Counted from the first letter of the stretch, positions 22,002 through 30,796 are shown. The stretch is DNA of 32,098 nt from Gammaproteobacteria bacterium (GCA_028819565.1 JAPPLD010000020.1:1-32098), one strand, 5' to 3'. Numbers and translations are program-made. Notes: generated from the sequence alone by a model not told the origin.

Positions 22002-23189
22002 ATGATGCCTGAGCGCAGGTTCTATTCCGGCAGGAATTACAGGCGAGCCTGTTCGGTCGAGGAACTGCGGGAGATTGCGTACCGACGGACGCCGTACTTC
22101 GCGATGGAGTATGTCGAGGGCGGCGCGGAAGACGAAATATCCCTCACGCGAAACCGGGAAGTCTTGCGCGATATCCATTTCGTACTGAACGTGCTGGTCG
22201 ACACCAGCGATCGACACCAGCGAGTCAATCTGTTCGGGAAAGAATCCGATTCTCCCCTCGCCATTTGCCCCACCGGTCTCAATGGCATGCTATGCCGCGA
22301 TGCGGACGTGGCCTTGGCGCGAGCGGCGGAGGAACACGGCATCCCGTTCTGCCTGGGGACGCTTTCGACGACCCGTCTGGAACAGGTCGCGCAGGAAGCC
22401 CATGGGCGGTTATGGATGCAGTTGTACGCCATGACCCAGCGCGAGATCACGCAGGACATCCTGGATCGTGCGGAGGAAGCCGGGTACGAGGCGCTGGTCT
22501 TCACCGTGGATTCCAACGTCTTCGGGAACCGGGAATGGGATCGCCGCAGTTACCGTGCGCCGGCGAAACTGACCCTGCGCAACATGCTGGACGTGGCGCG
22601 GCATCCTCGGTGGGTGTGGGACGTCTTGGTTCCGCATGGCATCCCTCGCTTCGAGAACATTGTGGACTTCATGCCGCCGGAGGCGAAAAGCGCGGATGCA
22701 GGGGTGGCGATCGTGACCAAGCTGTTCGCACCCGATATCACTTGGAAGGACGTGGAGTGGTTGCGCAGAAAATGGCCACGAAAACTCATCGTCAAGGGCA
22801 TCTTGTCTCCTGCAGATGCAGTCCGGGCCGTCGAGGCCGGTTGCGATGGCCTCGTCGTCAGCAATCACGGGGGGCGGCAACTGGACAGTAGCATCTCGTC
22901 CATCGAGGCGCTCCCCGGTATTGCAGCGCAAGTGAATGGGAAGGCGGCGATCCTCGTGGACAGCGGCTTCCGGCGTGGCACGGACGTCGTGAAGGCGCTG
23001 GCGCTGGGTGCGGACACGGTCATGGTCGGGCGCGCCACGCTGTTCGGCTTGGCGGCCGGTGGGGAGGCCGGAGCCGGCTACGCGCTTTCGATCTTGGCCG
23101 AGGAAATCGACCGCACGCTGGGTCAACTGGGATGCCGCTCGATCTCTGAACTCGGCCCGCATCTTCTGAAGTGCCCGTTCGAGGTCTGA
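22002..23189 (+). CDS. lldD: FMN-dependent alpha-hydroxy-acid (L-lactate-type) dehydrogenase
   Basis: This 395-residue protein is of the family that oxidises L-lactate, glycolate or mandelate using FMN. Features are PYFAMEYVEGGAEDE near the N-terminus, AICPTGLNGMLC, LWMQLYAMTQREIT, the FMN-phosphate segment ILVDSGFRRGTDVVKALALGAD with MVGRATLFGLA, and the catalytic histidine in VVSNHGGRQLDSS. The family has several substrates that motif inspection cannot separate, so the lldD symbol is tentative. I used the ATG at 22002; a TTG at 21990 is less likely. It is 30 bases after the antitoxin gene and probably co-transcribed with it, while ampD starts 8 bases downstream. Confidence 0.85.
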   Translation: MMPERRFYSGRNYRRACSVEELREIAYRRTPYFAMEYVEGGAEDEISLTRNREVLRDIHFVLNVLVDTSDRHQRVNLFGKESDSPLAICPTGLNGMLCRDADVALARAAEEHGIPFCLGTLSTTRLEQVAQEAHGRLWMQLYAMTQREITQDILDRAEEAGYEALVFTVDSNVFGNREWDRRSYRAPAKLTLRNMLDVARHPRWVWDVLVPHGIPRFENIVDFMPPEAKSADAGVAIVTKLFAPDITWKDVEWLRRKWPRKLIVKGILSPADAVRAVEAGCDGLVVSNHGGRQLDSSISSIEALPGIAAQVNGKAAILVDSGFRRGTDVVKALALGADTVMVGRATLFGLAAGGEAGAGYALSILAEEIDRTLGQLGCRSISELGPHLLKCPFEV

Positions 23190-23197
23190 GGGACGGC

Positions 23198-23758
23198 ATG
23201 CGCATCGATACTGCGAGCGGGCGCCTGCACGAGGCGCGGCAGGTGGAATCGCCGAATTGCGACAGCCGACCGGAAGACTGCGGTATCGACCTGGTGGTAA
23301 TTCACGGCATCAGCCTCCCGCCGGGGGAGTTCGGCTCGGACGACATCGAGCGCCTGTTTTCGAACATGCTGGATCCAGATTCCCATCCATTTTTTATGGA
23401 AATTAAAGACTTACGCGTATCTTCTCACTTGCTGATCCGCCGCGACGGGGAACTGGTGCAGTTCGTGCCGTTCCACGAACGGGCCTGGCATGCGGGGGAA
23501 TCCCGCTTCGAGGAGCGGGAGCAGTGCAACGACTTTTCGATCGGCATCGAACTGGAAGGCACGGACGAGCAGCCGTACGAGAGAGTGCAGATCGAAAGAC
23601 TGGCCGAAGTGATCCAGGCTTTATGCGAGGCGTATCCTGAACTGACTCCGGATAGGGTGGTCGGGCACAGTGACGTGTCGCCGGGGCGCAAGACCGACCC
23701 GGGGCCGTATTTTGACTGGGAAGGTTTCCGGGCCTTGTTAGCCGGTTCTGGGCTTTAA
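23198..23758 (+). CDS. ampD: 1,6-anhydro-N-acetylmuramyl-L-alanine amidase
   Basis: AmpD is a cytoplasmic zinc amidase that removes peptides from anhydro-muropeptides during cell-wall recycling. The 186-residue protein follows the family from [14 protein letters not shown] on. It has [14 protein letters not shown] with the first zinc histidine (H36), [46 protein letters not shown], and [21 protein letters not shown] with the other zinc His and Asp. The ATG at 23198 is chosen because homology begins there and GAGG precedes it; the frame extends upstream into lldD. The 3' end overlaps convergent msrB by 21 bases. No ampR or beta-lactamase gene is nearby. Confidence 0.95.
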   Translation: MRIDTASGRLHEARQVESPNCDSRPEDCGIDLVVIHGISLPPGEFGSDDIERLFSNMLDPDSHPFFMEIKDLRVSSHLLIRRDGELVQFVPFHERAWHAGESRFEEREQCNDFSIGIELEGTDEQPYERVQIERLAEVIQALCEAYPELTPDRVVGHSDVSPGRKTDPGPYFDWEGFRALLAGSGL

Positions 23759-24145
23759 CTGCAGCGAGACGGAGTTGATGCAGTAGCGCAGGCCGCCGGG
23801 GGCCGGACCGTCCGGGAAGACGTGGCCCAGGTGTGCATCGCAATGCGCGCACAGGACTTCGGTGCGGACCATGCCGTAGCTTGAGTCCGTCTGCTCATCC
23901 AGACATTGCGCATCGACAGGCCGGGTGAAGCTTGGCCAGCCCGTCCCGGAGTCGAACTTGTCCTGCGAGTCGAACAGGGGTTGTCCGCAGCAGACGCAGA
24001 GATACATGCCGTCTTCCTTGCAGTTCCAGTAGTCTCCCTGGAAGGGACGTTCGGTGCCTTTACGGCGGCATACGGCGAACTGCTCGGCGCTTAATTCCGC
24101 CCGCCATTCGGCTTCGCTGCGTTGCAGTTTTCCCATTTTCGCCAC
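23738..24145 (-). CDS. msrB: Peptide methionine (R)-S-oxide reductase
   Basis: MsrB repairs oxidised methionine (R-sulfoxide) in proteins. The 135-residue protein has two zinc CxxC motifs (CVCC and CAHC), the substrate region [10 protein letters not shown] and the catalytic cysteine in RYCINS near the C-terminus, all intact. No signal peptide is present, so it is cytoplasmic. It is a stand-alone MsrB, not fused to MsrA. The gene is convergent with ampD and shares 21 bases with it. Its promoter must lie in the 94 bases before the small membrane-peptide gene. Confidence 0.95.
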   Translation of the reverse strand: MAKMGKLQRSEAEWRAELSAEQFAVCRRKGTERPFQGDYWNCKEDGMYLCVCCGQPLFDSQDKFDSGTGWPSFTRPVDAQCLDEQTDSSYGMVRTEVLCAHCDAHLGHVFPDGPAPGGLRYCINSVSLQLKPRTG

Positions 24146-24239
24146 TATACCGGATGCGGAACGACCGGGGAGTCACGGGCATCTCTTGCGGTACAATGTC
24201 GGTGTTCCAACCTACGCACCAATTAGAGAGGAGAACGCT

Positions 24240-24320
24240 ATGAGTGGATGGGCTTGGATGGCGATCGGCGCCACCGTCCTTGCCGTGGTGATCATGCAGA
24301 TCGCCATGCGTATCAAGTAA
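24240..24320 (+). CDS. 26-residue single-span membrane peptide
   Basis: An ATG preceded by a strong GAGAGGAGAA ribosome binding site opens a 26-codon frame: MSGWAWMAIGATVLAVVIMQ, ending IAMRIK. One hydrophobic helix spans most of its length with two basic residues at the C-terminus, so it probably sits in the inner membrane with a cytoplasmic C-terminus. A TACAAT (24192-24197) upstream may be its -10. Two perfect hairpins follow its stop. I do not recognise the family; the strong ribosome binding site and hydrophobic, charge-capped sequence argue that it is real. It precedes gshA by 84 bases and could be co-transcribed or serve as a leader. Confidence 0.55.
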   Translation: MSGWAWMAIGATVLAVVIMQIAMRIK

Positions 24321-24322
24321 CC

Positions 24323-24373
24323 CGGCTGAGATTCAGCCGCCTCCACGAAAGGACGTGGTCACGCGTCCTTTCC
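24323..24373 (+). terminator. Two consecutive hairpins between the small peptide and gshA
   Basis: GGCTGA-GAT-TCAGCC forms a perfect 6-bp hairpin. It is followed by GAAAGGACG and CGTCCTTTC, a perfect 9-bp stem with an eight-base loop. No long T-run follows either, so they may be a weak terminator, an attenuator before gshA, or RNA-stabilising structures. Confidence 0.5.
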
Positions 24374-24404
24374 ATATGGGTCCCGCGAAAACCCTAGGGC
24401 TGTC

Positions 24405-25982
24405 ATGCCTTTAAATGCCTCCCTTTTTCAGCAACGCCTAGAAGCATGGCGTCGGTCGTCCGACCGCCATATTTTCCGCGATATCCAGATTGGGCTCGAA
24501 CGGGAAGCCCTGCGCGTGGACGCGGAGGCGGGCTTAAGCCACGCGTCTCATCCCGCAGCCTTGGGGTCGCCGCTGACTCACCCGCACATCACCACGGACT
24601 ACTCGGAGGTGATGATCGAACTGGTCACACCACCGGACACCCTGGAGGCATCCTATGCGTTCCTGGAGAATCTGCATCGCTACGTTTACGAACATCTGGG
24701 GGAAGAGCGACTGTGGTGCGGGAGCATGCCCTGCGTGATTGCCGGGGATCCGGACATCCCGCTGGCATACTACGGGGAATCCAACCCGGGCCGTATGAAA
24801 ACCATCTATCGGCGCGGACTGGGTTATCGGTACACCCGTTCGATGCAGGTGATTTCGGGCGTGCACTTCAACTGCTCGATGCCGGCGGAATTCTGGCGTC
24901 AGGAATTTGACGGACAACTTGATCCGGACAAGATTTCCGAGCGCTACTTCGATGCCTTGCGCAACCTATTGCGGTTCGGCTGGCTCGTCGCATACTTGTT
25001 CGGCGCGTCGCCCGCGATCTGCCGATCCTTCGTCCTGCAGAAGCATGAAAGCCTCGACCTGTTCACTCCCGGCACCTACTACGGCCCTGACGCGACCTCA
25101 CTGCGCCAAGGCAGCATCGGTTACCAGAACAGCCAGGAGGCCAGCACCGGCGTGCATGCCGACTACAACAGCCGGGCCGGCTACATCGAATGCCTGCGGG
25201 AGGCAACGGCTACGCCGTGCCCTCAGTACCAGGAGATCGGCGTCCGGCGCGATGATGGAGAATACCTGCAGCTGAACGCTAACCAGTTGCAGATCGAAAA
25301 CGAATACTACAGCCCGGTCCGCCCCAAATGCGTCCCGCAGGGCAATGAGAAGCCGAACCGGGGCCTGCGGCAGAGGGGCGTGGAATACCTGGAACTCCGG
25401 TCGCTGGACATTGATTCGTTCGAGCCTTGCGGCATCGGACCGGATACGATGCGTTTCCTCACTGCCTTGGTGGTGTATTGTTTGCTGGACGGCAGTCCAA
25501 AAATGTCCATGTCCGAACAGGCCGACGCCGACTACAACATGCAGCAGGTCGCACACCTTGGGCGGGATCTGGAGGTGATGCTGCGGCGCGGGGAGGAGGT
25601 CTCCTTGCGTGACTGGGCGGGCGATCTACTGGCGGACATCCGACCGGTCTGCGAACTTTTGGACGAGGCCCGCGGACAGACGACATTCCGGCAGGCTTGG
25701 GAGGTACAGGAAGCCAAGTTGCGAGACCCGGCACAGACGCCTTCGGGGCGCATGGTGTCGCAAATGGGCGAATCTGGGGAAGCTTACGTGGAATGGGTGC
25801 TGAAACGCTCTCAGGAACACCGGGAATTCTTTGGGGACCGGCCGCCTGACCCGGAACTTCGCTCCCGCTTTGATCAGGTTGCCGAACAGTCCCGGCAGCA
25901 GCAGAAGGCCATCGAGGAAGCAGAGCGGGAATCCCCCCTGTCTTTCGAGGATTATCTGACCGCTTACGAGGCCCAGGCGTGA
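24405..25982 (+). CDS. gshA: Glutamate-cysteine ligase
   Basis: This enzyme joins glutamate and cysteine with ATP, the first and rate-limiting step of glutathione synthesis. The 525-residue length and sequence fit the proteobacterial (type 1) family: GLEREALRVD with metal-binding acids (~30-39), HPHITTDYSEVMIELVTP (~59-76), YRRGLGYRYTRSMQVISGVHFN (~134-155) and EYLELRSLDIDSFEPCGI (~328-345). It ends in GTGA, where the GTG of the next gene overlaps its stop, so the two are translationally coupled. gshB is not visible. Hairpins upstream may control its expression. Confidence 0.96.
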   Translation: MPLNASLFQQRLEAWRRSSDRHIFRDIQIGLEREALRVDAEAGLSHASHPAALGSPLTHPHITTDYSEVMIELVTPPDTLEASYAFLENLHRYVYEHLGEERLWCGSMPCVIAGDPDIPLAYYGESNPGRMKTIYRRGLGYRYTRSMQVISGVHFNCSMPAEFWRQEFDGQLDPDKISERYFDALRNLLRFGWLVAYLFGASPAICRSFVLQKHESLDLFTPGTYYGPDATSLRQGSIGYQNSQEASTGVHADYNSRAGYIECLREATATPCPQYQEIGVRRDDGEYLQLNANQLQIENEYYSPVRPKCVPQGNEKPNRGLRQRGVEYLELRSLDIDSFEPCGIGPDTMRFLTALVVYCLLDGSPKMSMSEQADADYNMQQVAHLGRDLEVMLRRGEEVSLRDWAGDLLADIRPVCELLDEARGQTTFRQAWEVQEAKLRDPAQTPSGRMVSQMGESGEAYVEWVLKRSQEHREFFGDRPPDPELRSRFDQVAEQSRQQQKAIEEAERESPLSFEDYLTAYEAQA

Positions 25983-26371
25983 GTTATCGCATCCTGGACC
26001 CGCGGAACCTGCAGATCGACCGGGTCGATCAGGATGCGCAGCGGTTGGCGTTGCATTTCCTTGAAGCGAACATCGAGAAAATCATGGACAATGCCGAGCA
26101 GCGCACCCTATGGACGCAAGCGGGGTCTATCGAGATGTGGGATCCAAAACTTTCGGTCGAACTCTCGGCCGCGCCATTTCGGATCGCGCATTTGGATCTG
26201 GAAGACGGCCTGTATACCCAGCGCGACATGATCCGCATCCCGTTGGATGTGTCGGGAGAGATCGTTTTGTCCCTGTGGTTTGAAGGCCAGGACGAGCCGT
26301 TGCGCTTGGAAGGCTCGCGAATGTGCTTGCACCTGGACGACAACCCCCGCTATGTGCGGCATCTGGACTAG
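25979..26371 (+). CDS. Unknown small protein coupled to gshA
   Basis: This 130-residue soluble protein starts GTG-AGT-TAT within the gshA stop codon (4-base overlap). It is acidic, with alternating strand and helix segments and several notable pieces: DPRNLQIDRVDQDAQRLALHFLEANIEKIMDNAEQRTLW at the start, then IPLDVSGEIVLSLWF and MCLHLDDNPRYVRHLD at the end. No membrane segment, signal peptide or cysteine pair is visible. I do not recognise a family. The tight coupling to gshA, and djlA 8 bases downstream, suggest co-transcription, but neither neighbour reveals a function. Confidence 0.72.
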   Translation: MSYRILDPRNLQIDRVDQDAQRLALHFLEANIEKIMDNAEQRTLWTQAGSIEMWDPKLSVELSAAPFRIAHLDLEDGLYTQRDMIRIPLDVSGEIVLSLWFEGQDEPLRLEGSRMCLHLDDNPRYVRHLD

Positions 26372-26379
26372 AGGCGATC

Positions 26380-27207
26380 ATGCAGTTCTTCGGTTGCCTG
26401 TTCGCTCTGTTCTGGGGAGCGTTCTGCATGATGATTGGCGCCTGGCTGTTTGGCGGCTGGGGAATCATCCTGGGCGCGGCGGTCGCGGTGTTCACGATGG
26501 GCAGGACTTCGTGGGGCACGTTTGGAAGCACGGGCGAGGGCGGCGTTTGGGATGACAACGACCAATTGATTCAGAGACGGCAAGTCTTCTCGCGCATCGT
26601 GTTCCTGGTCAGCGGGCACATCGCCCAAGCGGACGGCCGGGTGACGGAGCAGGAGATCCGGTGTGCCGAAGAGCTCATCGAAGAGTTCGGCCTGAACCCG
26701 GAGCAACGCGGGCATGCCATGCATTACTTCAACCTCGGCACCCGGCCGGGCTTCGACCTGGGCGGCAGCCTGCAGGAACTGATAGGGGCCTGCCGGAGCG
26801 AACCTTCGCTGATTGCAACCTTCATCGGGATCCAGGTTGCAATGGCGTGCGCAGATGGGGAGCTTTCTCCGTCGGAAGAGCAGATCATCTACACCTGCTG
26901 TACGGCGCTGGGATACCCGGAGAGCCGGGTGCGGGCGATCATCGACCAGTATCTCGGGCACGCCCGGCGCGCCGGTTCCGTGCCGGAGCCCGACGTGAAC
27001 CTGGACTGGGCCTACGACGTGTTGGAGGTTGAGCCATCCATGCCGATGGAAGAAGTGCAGCGTGCTTATGCCCGTAAGATGAAAGACTTCCACCCGGACA
27101 AGTTGGCGTCCAAGGGGCTGCCGAAGGAATTCATGGAATTTGCCACGGAACGGACCAAGCAGTTCACCAAGGCATACCAGGCGATCAAGAAAGCGAAAGG
27201 GAAATAG
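26380..27207 (+). CDS. djlA: DjlA-type membrane-anchored DnaJ co-chaperone
   Basis: This 275-residue protein has the DjlA layout. An N-terminal hydrophobic segment or hairpin (FFGCLFALFWGAFCMMIGAWLF, then IILGAAVAVF) anchors it in the inner membrane. A TerB-like helical domain follows (~65-190; VFLVSGHIAQADGRVTEQEI, then ACADGELSPSEEQIIY). The C-terminal J domain begins DLDWAYDVLEVEP-like and holds the essential HPDK motif (DFHPDKLASKG). It stimulates DnaK and is linked to envelope stress signalling in enterobacteria. The ATG at 26380 is preceded by GAGG, and the stop lies 1 base from the next ATG. Upstream in-frame codons are antisense-phase sequence of the previous gene. Confidence 0.9.
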   Translation: MQFFGCLFALFWGAFCMMIGAWLFGGWGIILGAAVAVFTMGRTSWGTFGSTGEGGVWDDNDQLIQRRQVFSRIVFLVSGHIAQADGRVTEQEIRCAEELIEEFGLNPEQRGHAMHYFNLGTRPGFDLGGSLQELIGACRSEPSLIATFIGIQVAMACADGELSPSEEQIIYTCCTALGYPESRVRAIIDQYLGHARRAGSVPEPDVNLDWAYDVLEVEPSMPMEEVQRAYARKMKDFHPDKLASKGLPKEFMEFATERTKQFTKAYQAIKKAKGK

Positions 27208-27208
27208 C

Positions 27209-28093
27209 ATGAGACTGGTCACCGTCGAATACGAAGGCCGGACTTGGCTCGGCGTGCAGCAGGAAGACCTGGTCTTCCTGCCGGTCCTGCACGACGCCTC
27301 GCTGCCGTCGTCCATGCTGGACTTGATCGAGGGCGGCGACACGGCGCTGCAATCCGTGCGGGCGGCATTTGAATCCGGGCCGGCCGACGCGTTCGTCCCG
27401 GCCGATCAGACCGAACTACTGGCTCCGATTCCGCGTCCGCGGCAGAACATTATGTGCATGGGGCTGAACTATGCGGATCACATCGAGGAGGCGGCCGCCT
27501 CGCTGGGCCGCGACCAGAGCCTGCCGAAATACCCGATTGTGTTTACCAAGGCGGCGAACAGCGTCAACGCGCCGTTCGGAGAGATTCCCTACGACTCCCA
27601 GGTGTCAGACAAACTGGATTGGGAAACTGAACTGGGCGTGATCATTGGCCGTGCCGGCCGCGGCATCTCGGAAGCGGAAGCCTACGACCACGTATTCGGG
27701 TACACCGTGATCAACGATGTCTCGGCGCGCGAATTGCAGCGCCGCCACAAGCAGTTCTTCATCGGCAAGAGTCTCACCGGTTTCTGCCCGATGGGTCCGT
27801 GTATCGTGACGGCCGACGAGATCGAAGATCCACACGATCTGGAATTGTGGTGCCGGGTCAACGGCGTGGAAAAACAGCACTCCAATACCCGCTACCAGAT
27901 CTTCAGCATCGCCCAGCAGATCGCGGCCTTGTCGCGCGGCATGTGGCTGGAGCCGGGGGACATTCTGGCGACCGGAACACCGAGCGGTGTCGGTTTTGCG
28001 CGCACGCCGCCGGAATACCTGCAGCCGGGCGATGTGGTGGAATGCGAGGTGGAAGGAATCGGGACGATTCGCAACCGGGTGGTGGGGCGCTAG
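27209..28093 (+). CDS. Fumarylacetoacetate-hydrolase-family protein
   Basis: This 294-residue protein belongs to the FAH superfamily, which hydrolyses or decarboxylates acylpyruvate-like diketo acids. Diagnostic segments are MCMGLNYADHIEEAA with the catalytic histidine, YPIVFTKAANSVNAP, DWETELGVIIGRAGRGISEAEA with metal-binding Glu residues, GYTVINDVSARELQ, KSLTGFCPMGPCIV, and near the C-terminus LEPGDILATGTPSGVG and PGDVVECEVEGIGTIRN. A short N-terminal domain precedes the catalytic core. Substrates vary widely within the family, so none is assigned. It starts 1 base after djlA and ends 3 bases before the convergent reductase gene. Confidence 0.88.
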   Translation: MRLVTVEYEGRTWLGVQQEDLVFLPVLHDASLPSSMLDLIEGGDTALQSVRAAFESGPADAFVPADQTELLAPIPRPRQNIMCMGLNYADHIEEAAASLGRDQSLPKYPIVFTKAANSVNAPFGEIPYDSQVSDKLDWETELGVIIGRAGRGISEAEAYDHVFGYTVINDVSARELQRRHKQFFIGKSLTGFCPMGPCIVTADEIEDPHDLELWCRVNGVEKQHSNTRYQIFSIAQQIAALSRGMWLEPGDILATGTPSGVGFARTPPEYLQPGDVVECEVEGIGTIRNRVVGR

Positions 28094-28096
28094 CGA

Positions 28097-28843
28097 CTAC
28101 CAGTAGCTTTCAGTCGTGATCTGCCCCGGCGCGCTGCGCCGGTTCCGAGCCATTCCCATTGTCTTCAGCAGGGCCGAGGTGTCCTGAACCATCTCCGGGT
28201 TGCCGCACAGCATCACCTGGGCGCGCGCTGGATCGAAGTCCATGCCGGCGCGTTCCGCCAGTCGCCCGTCCTCGATGGCGGCGGGGATGCGTCCGTGCAG
28301 GGTGCTGGGGTCGTCTTCCCGGCTGACGAACGGCACATAGACGAGCTGCTCCGGGTGCCGGTCCAGGTGTTGCTGGATGGTGTTCTGGTAGGTGAGTTCA
28401 CGGGTGTAGCGGACCGCATGCACCAGTGCGATCTTGCGATGGCGGGCCCAGGGGTCGGGCGTGCCGAGGATGGACAGGTAGGGGCCAAGGCCGGTCCCGG
28501 TGGCCAGTAGCCACAGGTATTCGCTCTGGGGCACTTCGTCCAGCACAAAAAAGCCGACGCCTTGCGAAGAAACCCAGATCCGGTCGCCGGCCGCCAGGGA
28601 TTCCAGCTGCGCGGACAGCGGGCCTTCTGGCACGATGATGGAATAAAACTCGAGATTTTCGGCATCCGGCGGGTTGACGAAAGAGTAGGGGCGGGCAATC
28701 CGCTCCCCGCCGATGTCGAGCGCAAGACGACCGAACTGTCCGGCTGTGAACCGGACCTCCGGCGCCCTGATGTGCAGGGAGTAAAGCTGGTCGGTCCAGT
28801 GTTGGTTCTCGACGACCGTGCCTTCGAGCCACTCGGTTGCCAT
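28097..28843 (-). CDS. fpr: Ferredoxin-NADP+ reductase
   Basis: This 248-residue flavoprotein of the bacterial FPR type has an N-terminal FAD-binding barrel with RPYSFVNPP (~51-59) and a C-terminal NADP domain with ATGTGLGPYLSIL (~113-125) and VMLCGNPEMV (~218-227). The family's conserved C-terminal aromatic is a Trp here. It moves electrons between NADPH and a ferredoxin or flavodoxin. The Rieske ferredoxin gene lies 13 bases upstream on the same strand, so the two probably form an electron-transfer pair. It is convergent with the FAH-family gene with only 3 bases between stops. Confidence 0.92.
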   Translation of the reverse strand: MATEWLEGTVVENQHWTDQLYSLHIRAPEVRFTAGQFGRLALDIGGERIARPYSFVNPPDAENLEFYSIIVPEGPLSAQLESLAAGDRIWVSSQGVGFFVLDEVPQSEYLWLLATGTGLGPYLSILGTPDPWARHRKIALVHAVRYTRELTYQNTIQQHLDRHPEQLVYVPFVSREDDPSTLHGRIPAAIEDGRLAERAGMDFDPARAQVMLCGNPEMVQDTSALLKTMGMARNRRSAPGQITTESYW

Positions 28844-28856
28844 GTCTGCTCCCGGA

Positions 28857-29168
28857 TCAGCAGCAGATCAGCACGCGGTTCCCGTCCACCCGTACCGGGT
28901 AGGTGCGCAAAGGTTCTTCAGCCGGCTCCTCGACGGGTTGTCCGGTGCGGACATTGAAGCGACTGCCGTGCAGGGTGCACTTGACCAGTTCCCCGTCCAG
29001 GCAGCCAAGCGACAGAGAGGAATCTTCATGGGTGCAGGTGTCGTCGCAAGCGAACAGGGTTCCGCCGACATTGGCCAGCAGGATGTCGTGCTGTTCATGC
29101 TGGATGCGGAGGGTTTGTCCTGGCGGGATTTCCGATACGGTAGCGACCTGTACAAAGGGATTTGGCAT
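28857..29168 (-). CDS. Rieske-type [2Fe-2S] ferredoxin
   Basis: This 103-residue soluble Rieske protein carries both cluster-binding boxes: CTHEDSSLS (C-x-H) and CTLHGSRF (C-x-x-H). It has the short loops typical of non-haem-oxygenase ferredoxins rather than the bc1 subunit, and there is no membrane anchor or Tat signal. It ends with a CC pair. The following fpr gene, 13 bases away, suggests NADPH-dependent reduction. No oxygenase or other final acceptor is encoded here. The promoter is in the 56-base divergent gap shared with ilvA. Confidence 0.92.
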   Translation of the reverse strand: MPNPFVQVATVSEIPPGQTLRIQHEQHDILLANVGGTLFACDDTCTHEDSSLSLGCLDGELVKCTLHGSRFNVRTGQPVEEPAEEPLRTYPVRVDGNRVLICC

Positions 29169-29224
29169 AATCTGCTCGTTTAACCCTGTAATTATAACTT
29201 TTCACCGGGGTGGAGAAGCGCGTC

Positions 29225-30751
29225 ATGGACTATCTGGAACGGATTCGACAGGCCCGGGTCTACGATGTCGCGGAGCGTACGCCCTTGCAGCGGGCACCGC
29301 AGTTGTCGGAACGGCTAGGCTGCGAAGTTTGGCTCAAGCGCGAGGATCAGCAGCGCACGTTTTCATTCAAGCTGCGCGGCGCCTACAACAAGATTTCCGG
29401 GCTGGACGAACAGCAGCGCGCGCGTGGCGTGATCGCCGTCTCGGCTGGCAACCATGCCCAGGGTGTGGCGTTGGCGGCTTCCAAGCTAAACCTGGATGCC
29501 GTGATCGTGATGCCGCGGACCACGCCACCGATCAAAGTCAATGCCGTGCGCGCCTTGGGAGGCAACATCGTACTGGAAGGGGACGATTACGATGCGGCGA
29601 GCCGGTATGCCTTGGACAAGGCAGAAGCCGAACAGCGGATCTTCGTTCATCCGTACGATGACCCGGACGTCATCGCGGGACAGGGGACGATTGCGGTCGA
29701 AATCTGCGAGCAATGCGCGACCCTGCCGGATGCGGTGTTCATCCCGGTCGGCGGCGGCGGCTTGCTGGCCGGAATGGGAATTTGGTTGCGCCATGCGGCA
29801 CCGGACACGCGCGTGATCGGGGTGGAACCGGAGGACGCGCCGTCCATGGCGCGGGCGCTGGAAGCCGATGAACGCGTATGCCTGAAGCAGGTCGGCCTGT
29901 TTGCGGACGGTGCGGCCGTGCGCCAGGTCGGCGAGGAGACGTTCCGGCTGGCGCGCGAATGCGTGGACGAAGTAATTCTGGTGAGCATCGACGAGATCTG
30001 CGCGGCAATCAAGGATATCTTCGAAGAAACCCGGGTCTTGGTGGAGCCGGCGGGTGCGCTGGCGGTAGCCGGAATCAAGCGCTACGTGCAGTCTCATGCA
30101 ACCGCGGACCAGACGCTGGTCGCGATCAACAGTGGCGCCAACATCAATTTCGACCGCCTGCGACATGTTTCGGAGCGATCCGAACTCGGCGAAGGCCACG
30201 AGGGTATCTTCGCGGTCACGATTCCAGAGCAGCCCGGCAGTTTCCGCAGGTTCTGCGAGGCCGTGGGCGACCACAGCATCAGCGAATTCAACTACCGCTA
30301 TGCGGATTCCCGTGACGCTCAGATCTTCGTCGGAATCAAGTTCCGTGATGCGGAAGCCGAAAAACCGGACTGGGTGGCGTACCTGCAGGAATGCGGCTAC
30401 AGCGTGCAGGACCTGAGCGACAACGAGACGGCCAAGTTGCACCTGCGCTACTTGGTGGGCGGACACACCAGCAGCGACCAGCGCGAGATCCTGTACCGGT
30501 TCGAGTTTCCGGAACGCCCTGGAGCGCTGTTGGACTTTTTGTCCAGCATGGGGCAGAACTGGAACATCAGCCTGTTCCACTACCGGAACCACGGTTCCGC
30601 CTACGGCCGGGTGCTGGTGGGCATGCAGGTGCCGGAAGACGAGATGGATGCATTGCGTTCATTCCTCGAGACACTGGGGTACCAGTACTACGAGGAGACG
30701 GGGAACGCCGCCTGCCGGACTTTTCTAGGGCAGATGGGACGTGGCGCCTGA
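29225..30751 (+). CDS. ilvA: Biosynthetic threonine ammonia-lyase (threonine deaminase)
   Basis: This PLP enzyme deaminates threonine to 2-oxobutyrate, the first step of isoleucine synthesis. The 508-residue protein has FSFKLRGAYN with the PLP lysine (~55), SAGNHAQGVALAASKL and VPVGGGGLLAGMG binding the phosphate, and two C-terminal ACT-like regulatory domains (IFAVTIPEQPGSFRRFCEAV and ILYRFEFPERPGALLDFLSS). The long form with two ACT-like units is the isoleucine-feedback-regulated type. The ATG at 29225 is chosen because GTGGAG lies 9-14 bases upstream and homology begins there. A TATAAC at 29193-29198 may be its -10. A shared hairpin follows before the convergent H1-like gene. Confidence 0.95.
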   Translation: MDYLERIRQARVYDVAERTPLQRAPQLSERLGCEVWLKREDQQRTFSFKLRGAYNKISGLDEQQRARGVIAVSAGNHAQGVALAASKLNLDAVIVMPRTTPPIKVNAVRALGGNIVLEGDDYDAASRYALDKAEAEQRIFVHPYDDPDVIAGQGTIAVEICEQCATLPDAVFIPVGGGGLLAGMGIWLRHAAPDTRVIGVEPEDAPSMARALEADERVCLKQVGLFADGAAVRQVGEETFRLARECVDEVILVSIDEICAAIKDIFEETRVLVEPAGALAVAGIKRYVQSHATADQTLVAINSGANINFDRLRHVSERSELGEGHEGIFAVTIPEQPGSFRRFCEAVGDHSISEFNYRYADSRDAQIFVGIKFRDAEAEKPDWVAYLQECGYSVQDLSDNETAKLHLRYLVGGHTSSDQREILYRFEFPERPGALLDFLSSMGQNWNISLFHYRNHGSAYGRVLVGMQVPEDEMDALRSFLETLGYQYYEETGNAACRTFLGQMGRGA

Positions 30752-30796
30752 CAAGGCGAACGATAGGGATATTGGTGGATTAAGCCCGTAGGGGCG

